The translations under genes and the position numbers were made by a program. Shown here in pieces: positions 27,965-38,500 of a stretch of 64,000 bases of DNA. The notes under the pieces were generated by a model that did no database searches, had not been told where the DNA came from, and saw only the letters and a list, made by a program, of their open reading frames with translations. The stretch covers positions 1 to 64,000 of the forward strand of contig NZ_LITT01000023.1 in assembly GCF_001636845.1 (NCBI RefSeq). The letters run 5' to 3'. How positions within the stretch are numbered: the stretch's first letter is position 1; the number at the start of each line of letters is the position of its first letter. Source of the stretch: Clostridium ljungdahlii. GTDB taxonomy: Bacteria > Bacillota > Clostridia > Clostridiales > Clostridiaceae.

Positions 27965-29776
27965 TTGAAGATTACAAGAGTTTATATGATGATATTATTA
28001 AGCTTTATATGTGTGTTAATTGTATTTGCAAAAGGAAATACTGTACATGCAATTAATTACAACGGAATTACTATAGGAAATGATGTGGAAACCAATAAAT
28101 CCTGGAATATAAAGTTCAACATGAAATTAGACCAAAGTACAATAAATGATTCAAATATAGTAGTAACAGGTAGTACAGGAAATACTATCCCTATATCTCT
28201 TCAGGTTGAAAAGGATGGGATGGGTATAGTAGTTACCCCTAAAAGCCAGTATTCATATGGTAAAACTTATAATTTAACTGTAAAAAGTGGAGTAAAAGCT
28301 TTAAATGGAAAAAATATGTCTAGTGAGGCTAAGGTGCAATTTGGAGTAAAATCTAATCCAAGTTCTAATAACAAATATACTGTTACAATTGATGCTGGTC
28401 ATGGAGGAACTGATGCAGGAAATGTAAGTGAAGCAGGATTGAAAGAAAAAGATGTAGATTTGTCTGTGGCACTAAAGACTGGAAAAGTATTAGAGCAAAA
28501 TGGAGTAAACGTGATTTATACTAGGAAAGATGATAATGTAACCTGGAATGATAGTACGAATTTACAGGCTCGTTTTGACATAGCAAATAACGCAAAATCA
28601 AATTTATTTGTCAGTTTGCATGTCAATTGTTATACGGGAAGTGCCTTGGTGAACGGAATAGAAACCTATTATAGAACTTCAAATGATTCTGCTAAAAATA
28701 CAGCAAATAATATTCAAAATGACTTAATAAGTTATACAGGATTATCTAACAGAGGAATTAAAGAAGGGACGACCCAGCATAAAATACTGATGGGAACCAC
28801 GGCACCAGCAGTTATGGTTGAACTTGGATTCATGACTAATCCTAAAGAAAGCCAATTAATTGGAAGTGAAGATTTCCAAAATAAAAGTGCATCAGCTATT
28901 GCAAATGGAATTTTAAAATCTTTACCATCTCTTCAGGAAGAAAATACAATAAACGTAAGTTCAATATCTAACTTATCGGATAGTATAATTGTAGGAAGTA
29001 AGTATTCTCTGCCAACTAGTGTACAAGCTACTATGAGTGATGGAACTAGTAAAAAAGTAAATATTGTATGGAATCCAAACACTGTTGACACCTCTAAAGC
29101 AGGTATATTTACATATAAGGGAACTGCAGTGGGATACAGTAAAACTGTAACATTTACTTTAACTGTGAAAGCAAAACAAATAGATCCAACACCAGTAACA
29201 CCATCAGAAGGTGCACCTATAATAGTTATAGATCCTGGACATGGAATAGGAAGTGATATAGGATCAAATGGAAATGGATTTCAAGAGGATGATGTAACTT
29301 TAAGTGTTGGCTTAAAAGTTGGAAAAATACTGGAGTCTAAGGGAATAAAAGTAATTTATACTAGAACTACAGATGAACGAAAAACGACTCCTTTAACTGT
29401 TACGGAAAGTCTTCAAAGAAGATGCGACACTGCGAACAATGCTGGTGCAGCCTATATGATTTCAATTCATACCAATGCTTTTGATGATCCAGCTGCAGAA
29501 GGAACTGAAACATTGTATTATACAGGAAGTGTAAAGGGAGAAAAAATGGCAGAGGCAATACAAAAAAGTTTGTCTAGTGCACTTGGAACTTATAGTAGGG
29601 GACTTAAAGATGGAAGCTGGCTTTATATAGCAAAACATACTACTGCACCAACGGTTTTAACAGAATTGGGATTCCTTACTAATAAAAATGATGCAGGAAT
29701 ATTAGGAACTGATGAGGGTAGAAGTAAAGCTGCACAAGCTATAGCAAGTGCTATATTACAGGTTTTAGGAATATAA
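27965..29776 (+). CDS. Secreted N-acetylmuramoyl-L-alanine amidase with two catalytic domains
   Basis: A 603-residue wall hydrolase. After a signal peptide (to about residue 29) there is a Big_5/SbsA Ig-like module. The first Amidase_3 domain has TIDAGHGGTDAG near 141, Glu in LKEKDVDLS, SLHVNCY and VELGFMTN. A Big_4-type Ig linker follows (ISNLSDSIIVGSKYSLP). The second Amidase_3 domain has VIDPGHGIGSDIG near 421, FQEDDVTLS, SIHTNAF and TELGFLTN. Zinc ligands look intact in both domains. TTG is the start. It shares its N-terminal module with the glucosaminidase at 8704. A role in cell separation or mother-cell lysis is plausible. Confidence 0.9.
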   Translation: MKITRVYMMILLSFICVLIVFAKGNTVHAINYNGITIGNDVETNKSWNIKFNMKLDQSTINDSNIVVTGSTGNTIPISLQVEKDGMGIVVTPKSQYSYGKTYNLTVKSGVKALNGKNMSSEAKVQFGVKSNPSSNNKYTVTIDAGHGGTDAGNVSEAGLKEKDVDLSVALKTGKVLEQNGVNVIYTRKDDNVTWNDSTNLQARFDIANNAKSNLFVSLHVNCYTGSALVNGIETYYRTSNDSAKNTANNIQNDLISYTGLSNRGIKEGTTQHKILMGTTAPAVMVELGFMTNPKESQLIGSEDFQNKSASAIANGILKSLPSLQEENTINVSSISNLSDSIIVGSKYSLPTSVQATMSDGTSKKVNIVWNPNTVDTSKAGIFTYKGTAVGYSKTVTFTLTVKAKQIDPTPVTPSEGAPIIVIDPGHGIGSDIGSNGNGFQEDDVTLSVGLKVGKILESKGIKVIYTRTTDERKTTPLTVTESLQRRCDTANNAGAAYMISIHTNAFDDPAAEGTETLYYTGSVKGEKMAEAIQKSLSSALGTYSRGLKDGSWLYIAKHTTAPTVLTELGFLTNKNDAGILGTDEGRSKAAQAIASAILQVLGI

Positions 29777-29799
29777 TACAAAAAAATTGTCTAAAAAAA

Positions 29800-29828
29800 T
29801 TGACAATAGAAAATTCATATAATATAAT
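29800..29828 (+). promoter_or_regulatory. Consensus promoter of the ileS leader
   Basis: TTGACA (29800-29805), 17-base spacer, TATAAT (29823-29828). A second TATAAT overlaps it at 29818. It drives the Ile T-box. Confidence 0.85.
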
Positions 29829-29884
29829 AAAAGGAAATTATACAGGTAGTAATTGAAAAACATTGAACAGGAAAAGTATTTAAG

Positions 29885-30103
29885 TTTGTTTTTATTTACA
29901 GAGAGTGGGGGAGTGCTGAAAGCCCATAGAAAAGCTTAAAGAAAATCACCTGGGAGTTGAAGAATTGAACAGTATTTTTACAATCACTTTAGTAAATTCT
30001 TACGTAATTCTACGTTACAGGATATAGTATGGTAGTACTTAAATTTATTACCCATAGGTGGTACAGCGAGTTAAACTTCGTCCTATTTGGATGAAGTTTT
30101 TTT
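29885..30103 (+). ncRNA. T-box leader for isoleucyl-tRNA synthetase
   Basis: Stem I begins near AGAGAGTGGGGGAGTGCTG. The specifier ATC (Ile) is at 29945-29947 in GAAAATCACC. The T-box sequence ATAGGTGGTACAGCG is at 30054-30068, with UGGU pairing to the A-C-C-A end of tRNA-Ile. The terminator AACTTCGTCC, loop, GGATGAAGTT and T-run lies at 30074-30103. Uncharged tRNA-Ile is expected to favour the antiterminator and so increase ileS expression. Confidence 0.9.
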
Positions 30104-30193
30104 ATTGTGTATTTTTAGGTTAAAAATTATATGGTGTATAAACATTGAAAAATAGTAAAAACTTAACAATGAGAATAGAAAGGGGTTAAATCC

Positions 30194-33100
30194 ATGTATA
30201 AAAAAATTGATAGTGATAAAAATTTTGTACAGATGGAAAAGGATGTTTTAAAATTATGGCAAGATAAAAAAGTAGTTGAAAAAAGTTTTAAAGAAAATGA
30301 GGATGGTGAATACTTTACTTTTTACGATGGACCTCCAACTGCAAATGGTAAACCTCATATAGGACACGTTCTAACTAGAGTTATGAAAGATCTCATACCA
30401 AGATATAAGGTTATGAGGGGATATAAAGTGTTGAGGAAAGCAGGTTGGGATACACACGGACTTCCTGTTGAACTAGAAGTTGAAAAGAGTCTTGGAATTT
30501 CCGGGAAACCTCAAATTGAAAAATATGGTGTAGAAGATTTTATAAAAAAATGTAAGAATAGCGTATTTACTTATGTAAGCCAATGGAAAGAGATGTCTGA
30601 CAGGTTAGGATTTTGGGTAGACATGGATAATCCATATGTAACATATCACAATGATTATATAGAATCAGAATGGTGGGCACTCAAAAAAATATGGGAAAAA
30701 GATCTCTTATATAAAGGTCATAAAATAGTGCCATATTGTCCTAGATGTGGAACTGCACTTTCTTCACATGAGGTTTCTCAAGGATATAAAGATGTAAAAG
30801 AGACATCAGTATACGTTAAATTTAAAATTAAGGACCAAGATAAATACATGATAGCATGGACAACTACACCTTGGACACTTCCTAATAATATGGCATTAGC
30901 TGTAAATAAAAGCTATGACTATGTAGAAGTTCTTAATCAAGAACAACATTTAATATTGGCAGAAGCTATGTTAGAAAAGTTAGAGGGAGAATATGAAGTC
31001 TTAAGAAAGTTCAAGGGAGAAGAATTAGTTGGACTTGATTATGAACCAATCTTCAATTTTGCATCTTTTGAAGGGAAAGCACATTATGTTGTTCATGCAG
31101 ATTATGTAACCTTAACAGAAGGTACTGGAATAGTTCATACAGCTCCTGCTTTTGGTGAAGATGATAGTATTACAGGGAAAAAGTACAATATTCCTATGAC
31201 AAATTCTGTAGATACTCAAGGAAGATATAAAGAAGAAGTTACTCCATGGAAAGGTCTTTTCGTAAAAGATGCTGATCCTAAAATAATAGAATATTTAAAA
31301 GAAAAAGGAATACTTTATAAGGCAGAAAAATTTACTCACTCCTATCCATTCTGCTGGAGATGTGATACTCCACTTTTATACTATCCAAGAGATACTTGGT
31401 TTATAAGAATGTCCCAAATGAGAGATAAACTAGTTAAAAATACGAACGATACAAACTGGTATCCTGATAATATAAGAACTGGTAGATTTGGAAACTTTGT
31501 TGAAGGAGTAATAGATTGGGGACTTAGCAGAGAAAGATATTGGGGCACACCTCTTCCAATATGGGAATGTGAATGTGGTCATAGAGAGTGCATAGGAAGT
31601 ATTGAAGAATTGAAGGAAAAAGGAGTAAATGTACCAGATGATATAGAACTTCATAAACCTTATATAGATAGAGTTAAATTAAAGTGTCCTCATTGTGGAA
31701 AAGAAATGAAGAGAGTATCAGAAGTAATTGATTGCTGGTTTGATTCAGGCTCAATGCCTTTTGCACAGCATCATTATCCTTTTGAGAATAAAGAAGTTTT
31801 TGAGAAAAATTTCCCTGCACAATTTATATCTGAGGCAGTAGATCAAACTAGAGGATGGTTTTACACTCTTATGGCTATATCAACTGTATTGTTTGATAGA
31901 AGCCCATTTGAAAACTGTGTGGTTCTAGGACACGTTTTAGATAAACACGGATTAAAAATGTCAAAGCATAAAGGAAATGTTTTAAGTCCTTCTACTGTTT
32001 TGGAAAATGAAGGAGCAGATGCAGCTAGATGGTATTTCTATACTGAAAGTGCACCATGGCTTCCATCTAGATTTTATGAAGAAGCAGTACAGGATAGTCA
32101 GAGAAAATTTTTAGGCACACTATGGAATGTATATTCTTTTTATGTACTTTATGCAGATTTGGATAACTTTAATCCTATGGAATATAAAGATTTTGTAAGT
32201 GAGAATGTAATGGATAAGTGGATAATCTCCAAGTTAAATTCACTTATAAAGCAAACTGAAGATCATTTAGATAATTATAGAATTACTCAAGCTGCTCAGA
32301 ATATAGGGAACTTTGTAGATGAACTTTCAAATTGGTATGTAAGAAGAAATAGGTCAAGATTCTGGAGTCAAAAATTAACAGATGATAAAATAGGAGCATA
32401 TTTAACGCTATATAAAGTACTAAATACTTTATGTCTGATAGCTGCACCATTTGTACCTTTCATGACAGAAGAAATTTATCAAAATCTTGTAGTAAATCTT
32501 GATAAGGATGCAGTAGAGAGCTTACATTTATGTAAGTGGCCGGAGTACGATTCAAATGCAGTAGATGCTAAGCTTGAAGAGGATATGGAAGAAGCTTATA
32601 AGATAGTTAAACTTGGAAGAAGTGCTAGAAATAGTGCTAATATAAAAAATAGGCAGCCTCTTTCGGAAATGCTTATAAGTGTAAATACTCTTCCTGAATA
32701 TTATGGAGATATAATAAGAGATGAATTAAATATTAAAAATATAATTTTCAATGCAGATTTATCAAAGTATGTTAACTTTAGTATAAAACCAAATTTACCT
32801 GTACTAGGCAAAAAGTATGGTAAATTAATACCAAAAATAAAGAATGAAATATCATCCATGAATCAAATGGAATTGGCACAAAAGATAAATGACAAGGAAA
32901 CTGTAAAAATAAATATATCAGAATCAGAAATAGAGTTAAATTCAGATAATTTACTTATCACAATGGAAGGCTTAGAGGGATTTGCCTTTGCAGGAGAAGG
33001 AAGTACTGGAATTGTTTTAGAAACCACAATTACAGAAGAACTTAGAGAAGAAGGAAATTTGAGGGAAATTTTAAGTAAAGTTCAAAATATGAGAAAAGAA

Positions 33101-33301
33101 AGTGGTTTTGAAGTTGCAGATAAGATAAATCTATATATTTCAGGTAATGAAAAACTTGAAGCTGTGGTGAAAAAATTTGATGAAAGAATAAAAAAGGAAA
33201 CTCTTTCTGTGGATGTTATTTATAATGCCAATAGAGAATATAATAATTGTAACATTAATGGAGAAAAACTAGATATTTCAATGGAGGTAGTAAATAAATA
33301 A
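30194..33301 (+). CDS. ileS: Isoleucyl-tRNA synthetase (long, type 2-like)
   Basis: Charges tRNA-Ile. Class I synthetase of 1035 residues, longer than the roughly 920-residue type 1 enzyme. It has [15 protein letters not shown] near residue 48 (HIGH motif), an editing domain with [16 protein letters not shown] and [14 protein letters not shown], a KMSKHKGN signature near 588, and an extended C-terminal region. The length and the editing-domain wording suggest the type 2 group, whose members often tolerate mupirocin. That inference needs a phylogeny. The gene is preceded by an Ile T-box, with AGAAAGGGGTT before the ATG. Confidence 0.96.
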   Translation: MYKKIDSDKNFVQMEKDVLKLWQDKKVVEKSFKENEDGEYFTFYDGPPTANGKPHIGHVLTRVMKDLIPRYKVMRGYKVLRKAGWDTHGLPVELEVEKSLGISGKPQIEKYGVEDFIKKCKNSVFTYVSQWKEMSDRLGFWVDMDNPYVTYHNDYIESEWWALKKIWEKDLLYKGHKIVPYCPRCGTALSSHEVSQGYKDVKETSVYVKFKIKDQDKYMIAWTTTPWTLPNNMALAVNKSYDYVEVLNQEQHLILAEAMLEKLEGEYEVLRKFKGEELVGLDYEPIFNFASFEGKAHYVVHADYVTLTEGTGIVHTAPAFGEDDSITGKKYNIPMTNSVDTQGRYKEEVTPWKGLFVKDADPKIIEYLKEKGILYKAEKFTHSYPFCWRCDTPLLYYPRDTWFIRMSQMRDKLVKNTNDTNWYPDNIRTGRFGNFVEGVIDWGLSRERYWGTPLPIWECECGHRECIGSIEELKEKGVNVPDDIELHKPYIDRVKLKCPHCGKEMKRVSEVIDCWFDSGSMPFAQHHYPFENKEVFEKNFPAQFISEAVDQTRGWFYTLMAISTVLFDRSPFENCVVLGHVLDKHGLKMSKHKGNVLSPSTVLENEGADAARWYFYTESAPWLPSRFYEEAVQDSQRKFLGTLWNVYSFYVLYADLDNFNPMEYKDFVSENVMDKWIISKLNSLIKQTEDHLDNYRITQAAQNIGNFVDELSNWYVRRNRSRFWSQKLTDDKIGAYLTLYKVLNTLCLIAAPFVPFMTEEIYQNLVVNLDKDAVESLHLCKWPEYDSNAVDAKLEEDMEEAYKIVKLGRSARNSANIKNRQPLSEMLISVNTLPEYYGDIIRDELNIKNIIFNADLSKYVNFSIKPNLPVLGKKYGKLIPKIKNEISSMNQMELAQKINDKETVKINISESEIELNSDNLLITMEGLEGFAFAGEGSTGIVLETTITEELREEGNLREILSKVQNMRKESGFEVADKINLYISGNEKLEAVVKKFDERIKKETLSVDVIYNANREYNNCNINGEKLDISMEVVNK

Positions 33302-33317
33302 AGCAATTAGTAAAATA

Positions 33318-33369
33318 AGCTAATCACTAATTTTAAATAGATGTTTATTTTAAAATTAGTGATTAGTTT
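33318..33369 (+). terminator. Terminator of ileS
   Basis: CTAATCACTAATTTTAAA pairs with TTTAAAATTAGTGATTAG around an 11-base loop, followed by TTTTAATT. Confidence 0.75.
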
Positions 33370-33458
33370 TAATTGGGTATATGAAATATTGTAAATTAGC
33401 TTGTAATAAGTTAGTTTTATAAGTATAATTATTAAAAAAGTAATTGGTAGGTGATAAG

Positions 33459-34457
33459 GTGGCAGCATCAATTAAAGACGTTGCTAGAGAGGCAGGAGTT
33501 TCAATAGCTACAGTATCTAGAGTACTTAATGATGTAGACGTTGTAAATGAAGAAACCAAGAAAAAGGTTTTAGAAGCTATTGGAAAACTAGGTTATAGGC
33601 CCAATATAGTAGCAAGAAGTCTTAAAACTCAAAGAACAAGAACTATAGGGATAATAATTCCTGATATATCTAATCAGTTTTATCCTGAAATTGTAAGAGG
33701 AGCTGAAGATGTAGCAAATATATATGATTATAATATAATGTTATGCAATACTGATTTAGATATAGAAAAAGAAATGGAATATTTAAAGGTTTTGAAAGAG
33801 AAGATGGTAGATGGAGTTTTATATATGAGTAATTCTTTAGAACCAAGAATATTGGATCTCATAAAACAACTTCAACTTCCAATGGTTTTAGTAGAAACTA
33901 CAAATGAAAAAGAAAGTATACCTAGCGTAACTATTGACAATGAAAGAGCTGCATATGAAGGTGTAACTTATTTAATAAAAAGTGGGAATAAGAATATAGC
34001 TTACATAGGTGAAAATCCAGATATGGCAAATGCTAGTGCTGTAAGGTACAAGGGATACAGAAAGGCTCTTGAGGAAAATAATCTGGAATTGGACAAAAGT
34101 AAGGTCTATTTTGGAAATGTTAAAGCAAAAGATGGTTATAAAGGAATGAGTGAAATACTCAGTAAAACTAAAGTGGATTCAGTATTTTGTACCAGTGATG
34201 AGGTGGCTATGGGGGCTATAAATGCACTTAGGGATAATAATATTAGGGTACCTGAAGATGTGGATGTAATGGGATTTGGTAATATATATTCTGCCTCCAT
34301 ATTTTATCCTAAGCTAACAACTGTAGCACAACCTACTTATGATATGGGATCTGTTGGAATGAGGATGCTCATAAAATTAATAAATAAGCAAGAACTTGAA
34401 AAAAAGAACTATGTATTGTCACATAAATTGATTGAGAGGGATTCCTGCAAAAAGTAA
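33459..34457 (+). CDS. LacI/GalR family regulator, CcpA-like
   Basis: A DNA-binding transcription factor of about 332 residues. The N-terminal helix-turn-helix and hinge helix are present: SIKDVAREAGVSIATVSRVL, then RPNIVARSLKTQRT. The periplasmic-binding-protein-like effector domain starts RTIGIIIPDISNQFYPEI. The sequence resembles the catabolite control protein CcpA, but similar paralogues exist and no sugar operon is attached. The GTG at 33459 is chosen because AGGTGATAAG lies just upstream. A TTG at 33444 is in frame but lacks an SD site. Confidence 0.85.
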   Translation: MAASIKDVAREAGVSIATVSRVLNDVDVVNEETKKKVLEAIGKLGYRPNIVARSLKTQRTRTIGIIIPDISNQFYPEIVRGAEDVANIYDYNIMLCNTDLDIEKEMEYLKVLKEKMVDGVLYMSNSLEPRILDLIKQLQLPMVLVETTNEKESIPSVTIDNERAAYEGVTYLIKSGNKNIAYIGENPDMANASAVRYKGYRKALEENNLELDKSKVYFGNVKAKDGYKGMSEILSKTKVDSVFCTSDEVAMGAINALRDNNIRVPEDVDVMGFGNIYSASIFYPKLTTVAQPTYDMGSVGMRMLIKLINKQELEKKNYVLSHKLIERDSCKK

Positions 34458-34490
34458 TTTTATTTAGGACAAAAATTTATTTATCCGATG

Positions 34491-34664
34491 ACTACTCACT
34501 CTAGAACTCCCACGCACACAGCGAAAGCGACTATCACCAAATCAAAGATTTGGGATATCTGCTTTTCTCCAAGTGGAAGTATTAGAGTGAGTACGTCCCT
34601 GGATAACGATTTCTAAGCATCATGTGGAGTTAAAACTTCATCTGATGCTTAGAACTCTGTTTAT
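34491..34664 (+). ncRNA. Structured repeat element, copy B (174 nt)
   Basis: Same framework as 6309-6439: TTATCCGATGACTAC, ACTCCCAC, GTACGTCCCTGGATAACG, GTGGAGTTAAAAC and AGAACTCTGTTTAT. Here the inner stem is ACTCACTCTA with TAGAGTGAGT, and about 40 extra bases extend the first arm, including the hairpin CCAAATCAAAGATTTGG. The 3' hairpin is TAAGCATCA with TGATGCTTA, replacing a T-A pair of copy A by C-G. It lies between the LacI-type gene and the DedA gene. Confidence 0.55.
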
Positions 34665-34742
34665 AAAAAGTTAATACAAAAGTATTAAACGATAATATAT
34701 AATTATAATCAAAAATATATATTATATGGAAAGGAAAACGTA

Positions 34743-35351
34743 ATGGTAGAAAAAATAATTGAAATAGTTATTTTTGTCTTAGATAAAACGGGATATATGG
34801 GCACATTTGCAGCTATGGCTCTTGAGAGCGCCTGCATACCTATTCCAAGTGAAGCTATACTGCCATTTGGAGGATACCTAAGTTATACAGGAAGACTAAG
34901 TTTACCTCTTGTTATAATAGTTGGTACATTAGGAGGTACAGTAGGTTCTTTAGCTGCATATTATATTGGAAAAATAGGTGGAAGACCTTTAGTTGAAAAA
35001 TATGCGGAAAAACTTAGATTATCTAGATCCCATATTGAAAAAAGTGATTATTATTTTAGCAAATATGGAGAAAAAATAGTGTTTTTTTCTCGACTATTAC
35101 CTATAATTAGAACTTTTATTTCTCTTCCTGCAGGGATAAGTAAAATGGAAATTAAAAAATTTATAATTTACACTTTACTTGGATCTTCTATATGGAGTAT
35201 TATTTTAGGATATGCAGGTTATAAAATGGGAGAAAAATGGACGATTATAAGACAATGGTTTCATTTTGCAGATATAGCATTAGTTATTTTCATAGTTTTA
35301 TTTATATTGTATAAGTTAGTGTATAAAAAAATAAATAGGAAAAACTCTTAG
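34743..35351 (+). CDS. DedA family membrane protein
   Basis: A 202-residue multi-pass membrane protein of the DedA/VTT (SNARE-associated) family. Members move lipids such as undecaprenyl phosphate or phosphatidylethanolamine across the membrane. The conserved MALESACIPIPSEAILPFGGYL near residue 25 has the re-entrant-loop Glu and Pro residues. FSRLLPIIRTFISLPAGISKM near 117 has the essential Arg pair. AAAGGAAAACGTA precedes the ATG. The substrate is not deducible. The gene stands alone with its own terminator. Confidence 0.92.
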   Translation: MVEKIIEIVIFVLDKTGYMGTFAAMALESACIPIPSEAILPFGGYLSYTGRLSLPLVIIVGTLGGTVGSLAAYYIGKIGGRPLVEKYAEKLRLSRSHIEKSDYYFSKYGEKIVFFSRLLPIIRTFISLPAGISKMEIKKFIIYTLLGSSIWSIILGYAGYKMGEKWTIIRQWFHFADIALVIFIVLFILYKLVYKKINRKNS

Positions 35352-35369
35352 ATGTAATTTAAGAAATAA

Positions 35370-35408
35370 AAAAATTCAGTGAAAATATATTTCACTGAAT
35401 TTTTTTGG
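35370..35408 (+). terminator. Terminator of the DedA gene
   Basis: AAAAATTCAGTGAAA and TTTCACTGAATTTTT flank a five-base loop, followed by further T residues. Confidence 0.9.
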
Positions 35409-35571
35409 CTGAAATTTGTATTTCATGAGGTACATAAAATCATTGAAAAAAATGCCGTCACATATATTTGAATTTTGTTTAACGATTTTTTTGAAGTATT
35501 TCCCCTATGATGGTATAATTTAACATAAAAGTAAATAGATTAATTAGTTAACCACTATTAGGAGGGGGATT

Positions 35572-38500
35572 ATGGAATACAGGGAAAAGATAAAAGAGAT
35601 ATTTTCTTATTTGCTAAGATTAAAAAAACTAAATGAAAAATCCGTAAGAAATGTTTATGATTATGATAAGTTGTACTGGGAAGAAGAATTTTCCCATATG
35701 GCTGGATGTATTGTTGGAAAAACTGTTACCAGTGAAAATTGGATTGAGGTGAACAAAAAGTGTGGAAAGCTGTATCAGGAGTTTTTTAATCTATACCAGG
35801 AAAATGAAAAAAATGGAGAGAATTTTGAAATAGTTTTTGGACATGGTTTAATTGTATGGAATATAGATAAGGAAAAAATACTTCACCCTGTTTTGACTAC
35901 TAGAATGAAGATAGAATTTAATAAGGCAAAGGGTTCATTTATATTAATACCTTCAGGTAAGACTAGGCTAGAGACTTCACTTTTTGAAGGCCTGAAAGAA
36001 TGTAATATGTCTGATATTATTTCTCTTGCAGATGAAGTAAGTCGTTTGAATTTAGATCCAAGAAATATAGAAAAAATTAAATCAGTATTTTTAAATCTAA
36101 TTTCCCACATAGACGTTAAGGGTAAGTTGAGTCAGAGTAAGTTTTCAAAAAAGAAAATTGATTTCGAGCAGTTCCCTGTGATTTACAATTCCTCCGTTAT
36201 ATTGGTAAGAAAGAATAGTATGAAGTTATGGCAGGTTGAAATAGCCAATATAATTGATGAAATAGATAATGGATATGAGATACCTGAGACTATTAAAGCT
36301 TTGGTGGATGAAGATGTGTCAGATTACAGTGGAACTGATAAAAGCGAATGGAAGGATGTGTCGGACAATTTGTTATTCCCTCTTCCTGCAAATTCAGAAC
36401 AAAAAAGCATAGTAAAGAAAATATGTGAAAATTATGGAGTAGTTGTCCAAGGACCACCAGGAACAGGAAAAAGCCATACTATAGTGAATTTAATATGCCA
36501 ATTACTGGCAAATGGTAAAAGGATACTTGTAACTAGTCAGACAAGTAGGGCACTTAAAGTATTGACAGAAAAAATACCTGAAGAAATAAGGCCCTTATGT
36601 ATAAGCGTTTTGGGAAACGATATCAATTCTTTAAATGACCTTAACAAAGCTGTAAGAAAGATAACGGACAACCTCTCTATGGATCCTGAAATTATGGATG
36701 GAGAAGTCAAAAGTTTGGAAAAAGAATTAAGTTGCTGCAGGAGAAATGAGGAGCTTCTGTATGAAAAATTAAAAAAGATTCGAGAGAGGGAAAAGAGAAA
36801 TATAAATTATGAGGGAAAGGAGTATGACATTGTATATATAGCAAAGTGGGTCAAAGACAATAAAGATAAATATTGTTGGATGAAAGATAGGATAAAAATT
36901 GATGAAGTAATGCCACTATCAGATAAGGAATTCAGCCTGTTAATATATCTGTTAGGGGATTTAGATAAGGATAAAAAGTGTAAGTTTGATAGCATGAAAA
37001 ACATAATAAATAAGTTACCTGACTTCAATGAAATATGTAATAAAATTTCAGAGTATAAAAGATTAAATGGCCAATATGAAAATTATATTAAAACTGTAGA
37101 AGGGTGGCATATACCTAACGATAATAAATGCAACTATGAAAAAGTTTTAGAACTTGCAAATATATGTAAAAGTAAAATTACCAAGCTCCAAGAAAAAAAT
37201 ATATGGTGGAATGTATTTCAAGATTATCACAATAGTAAGATATCAAAGCAAACATTTAGAGACTTGTTGTGTAAAAGCAGCGAATACATGTTGAGCTTGA
37301 GTAAGATTAACAATCAGATTAGAAATTGCAAAATAGAAATTCCTGAAAATGTAAGTAAAAATAAGTTTATAGAGGACTTTGATATTTTATTTGATGCATT
37401 TAATGAAAAAGGAAAAGTAGGAAAAATATTTATGATTTTTCATCCTGAATGTAAATATATACTGGAATATTGTAAGGTAAATGGAGCCTTATTAAAAAAT
37501 ACAGATCAAGCCTTAATAGTTAAACTATATACCCAACAAGAGAGGATTTTTACCGCATTAAAGACTATGTGGAACAATGTAATGGAAGATTACGGTGGAG
37601 AGACAATAAACTCTAATTTAAGGGAAAGTGAGTTTATTGCGATTGAACAAAATTTAGATTACTTGGATGTTATAATAAATTGGGATATGGAGTATAAAAG
37701 GGAGATTTTAAGGGCTCTTGGGAAAATATCAGTTCCGCAAAATATTGATTGGCATAAGAAAGAGACCTATGATTATTTAATTAAATGCGTAAATTTTATA
37801 AAGAATATGAATAAATATAATGAAGACAAAGCCTATATAGAGATATTGAAAAAGTTGATAAAAACTACGGAAAAGTTGAGAGATCTCTATAAAGCTGTGG
37901 ACAATTTGAATATAGATGAAGTTAAGAAGATATTAAGTGAATTTGAAGAAATTAAGTGTGTAAAAAATAAATCACTTAAAATAGACGAGTTAATAGGAAA
38001 AATGAAAAAAGTATGTCCTAAAACTTGTATAAATATATTGGATAACTGGACTTATGATAAGGAAAAGTTCAACAGTTGGGGACAAGCATGGAAATGGGCT
38101 AAATGGAATAGTTTATTGCAGAGCACGTATGATTTCAATGATGAAAACATAGGTGACCTTATAGAAAATGAAAAAAATAGAGAGAAGGTGCTTATAAAAG
38201 ATATAGTATCAAAGAAGACCTGGTATAATCAGATAATTAAAACTAAGGAAAGTGAAAAGAGAAGTTTATTTTCTTGGGCTCAGGCAGTAAAAAGAATTGG
38301 CAAAGGTAGAGGTAAAATGGTGCCTCAGTATAGGAAGATAGCTCAAAAAGAAATGGAAAAATGTAAAAAAGTTATACCTGTATGGATTATGCCTTTAAAT
38401 AGGGTTATTGAAAACATAAAGTTATCTAAAAATATGTTCGATGTAATAATATTTGATGAGAGTAGTCAGAGCGATATATTCTCATTGTGCGCACTTATGA

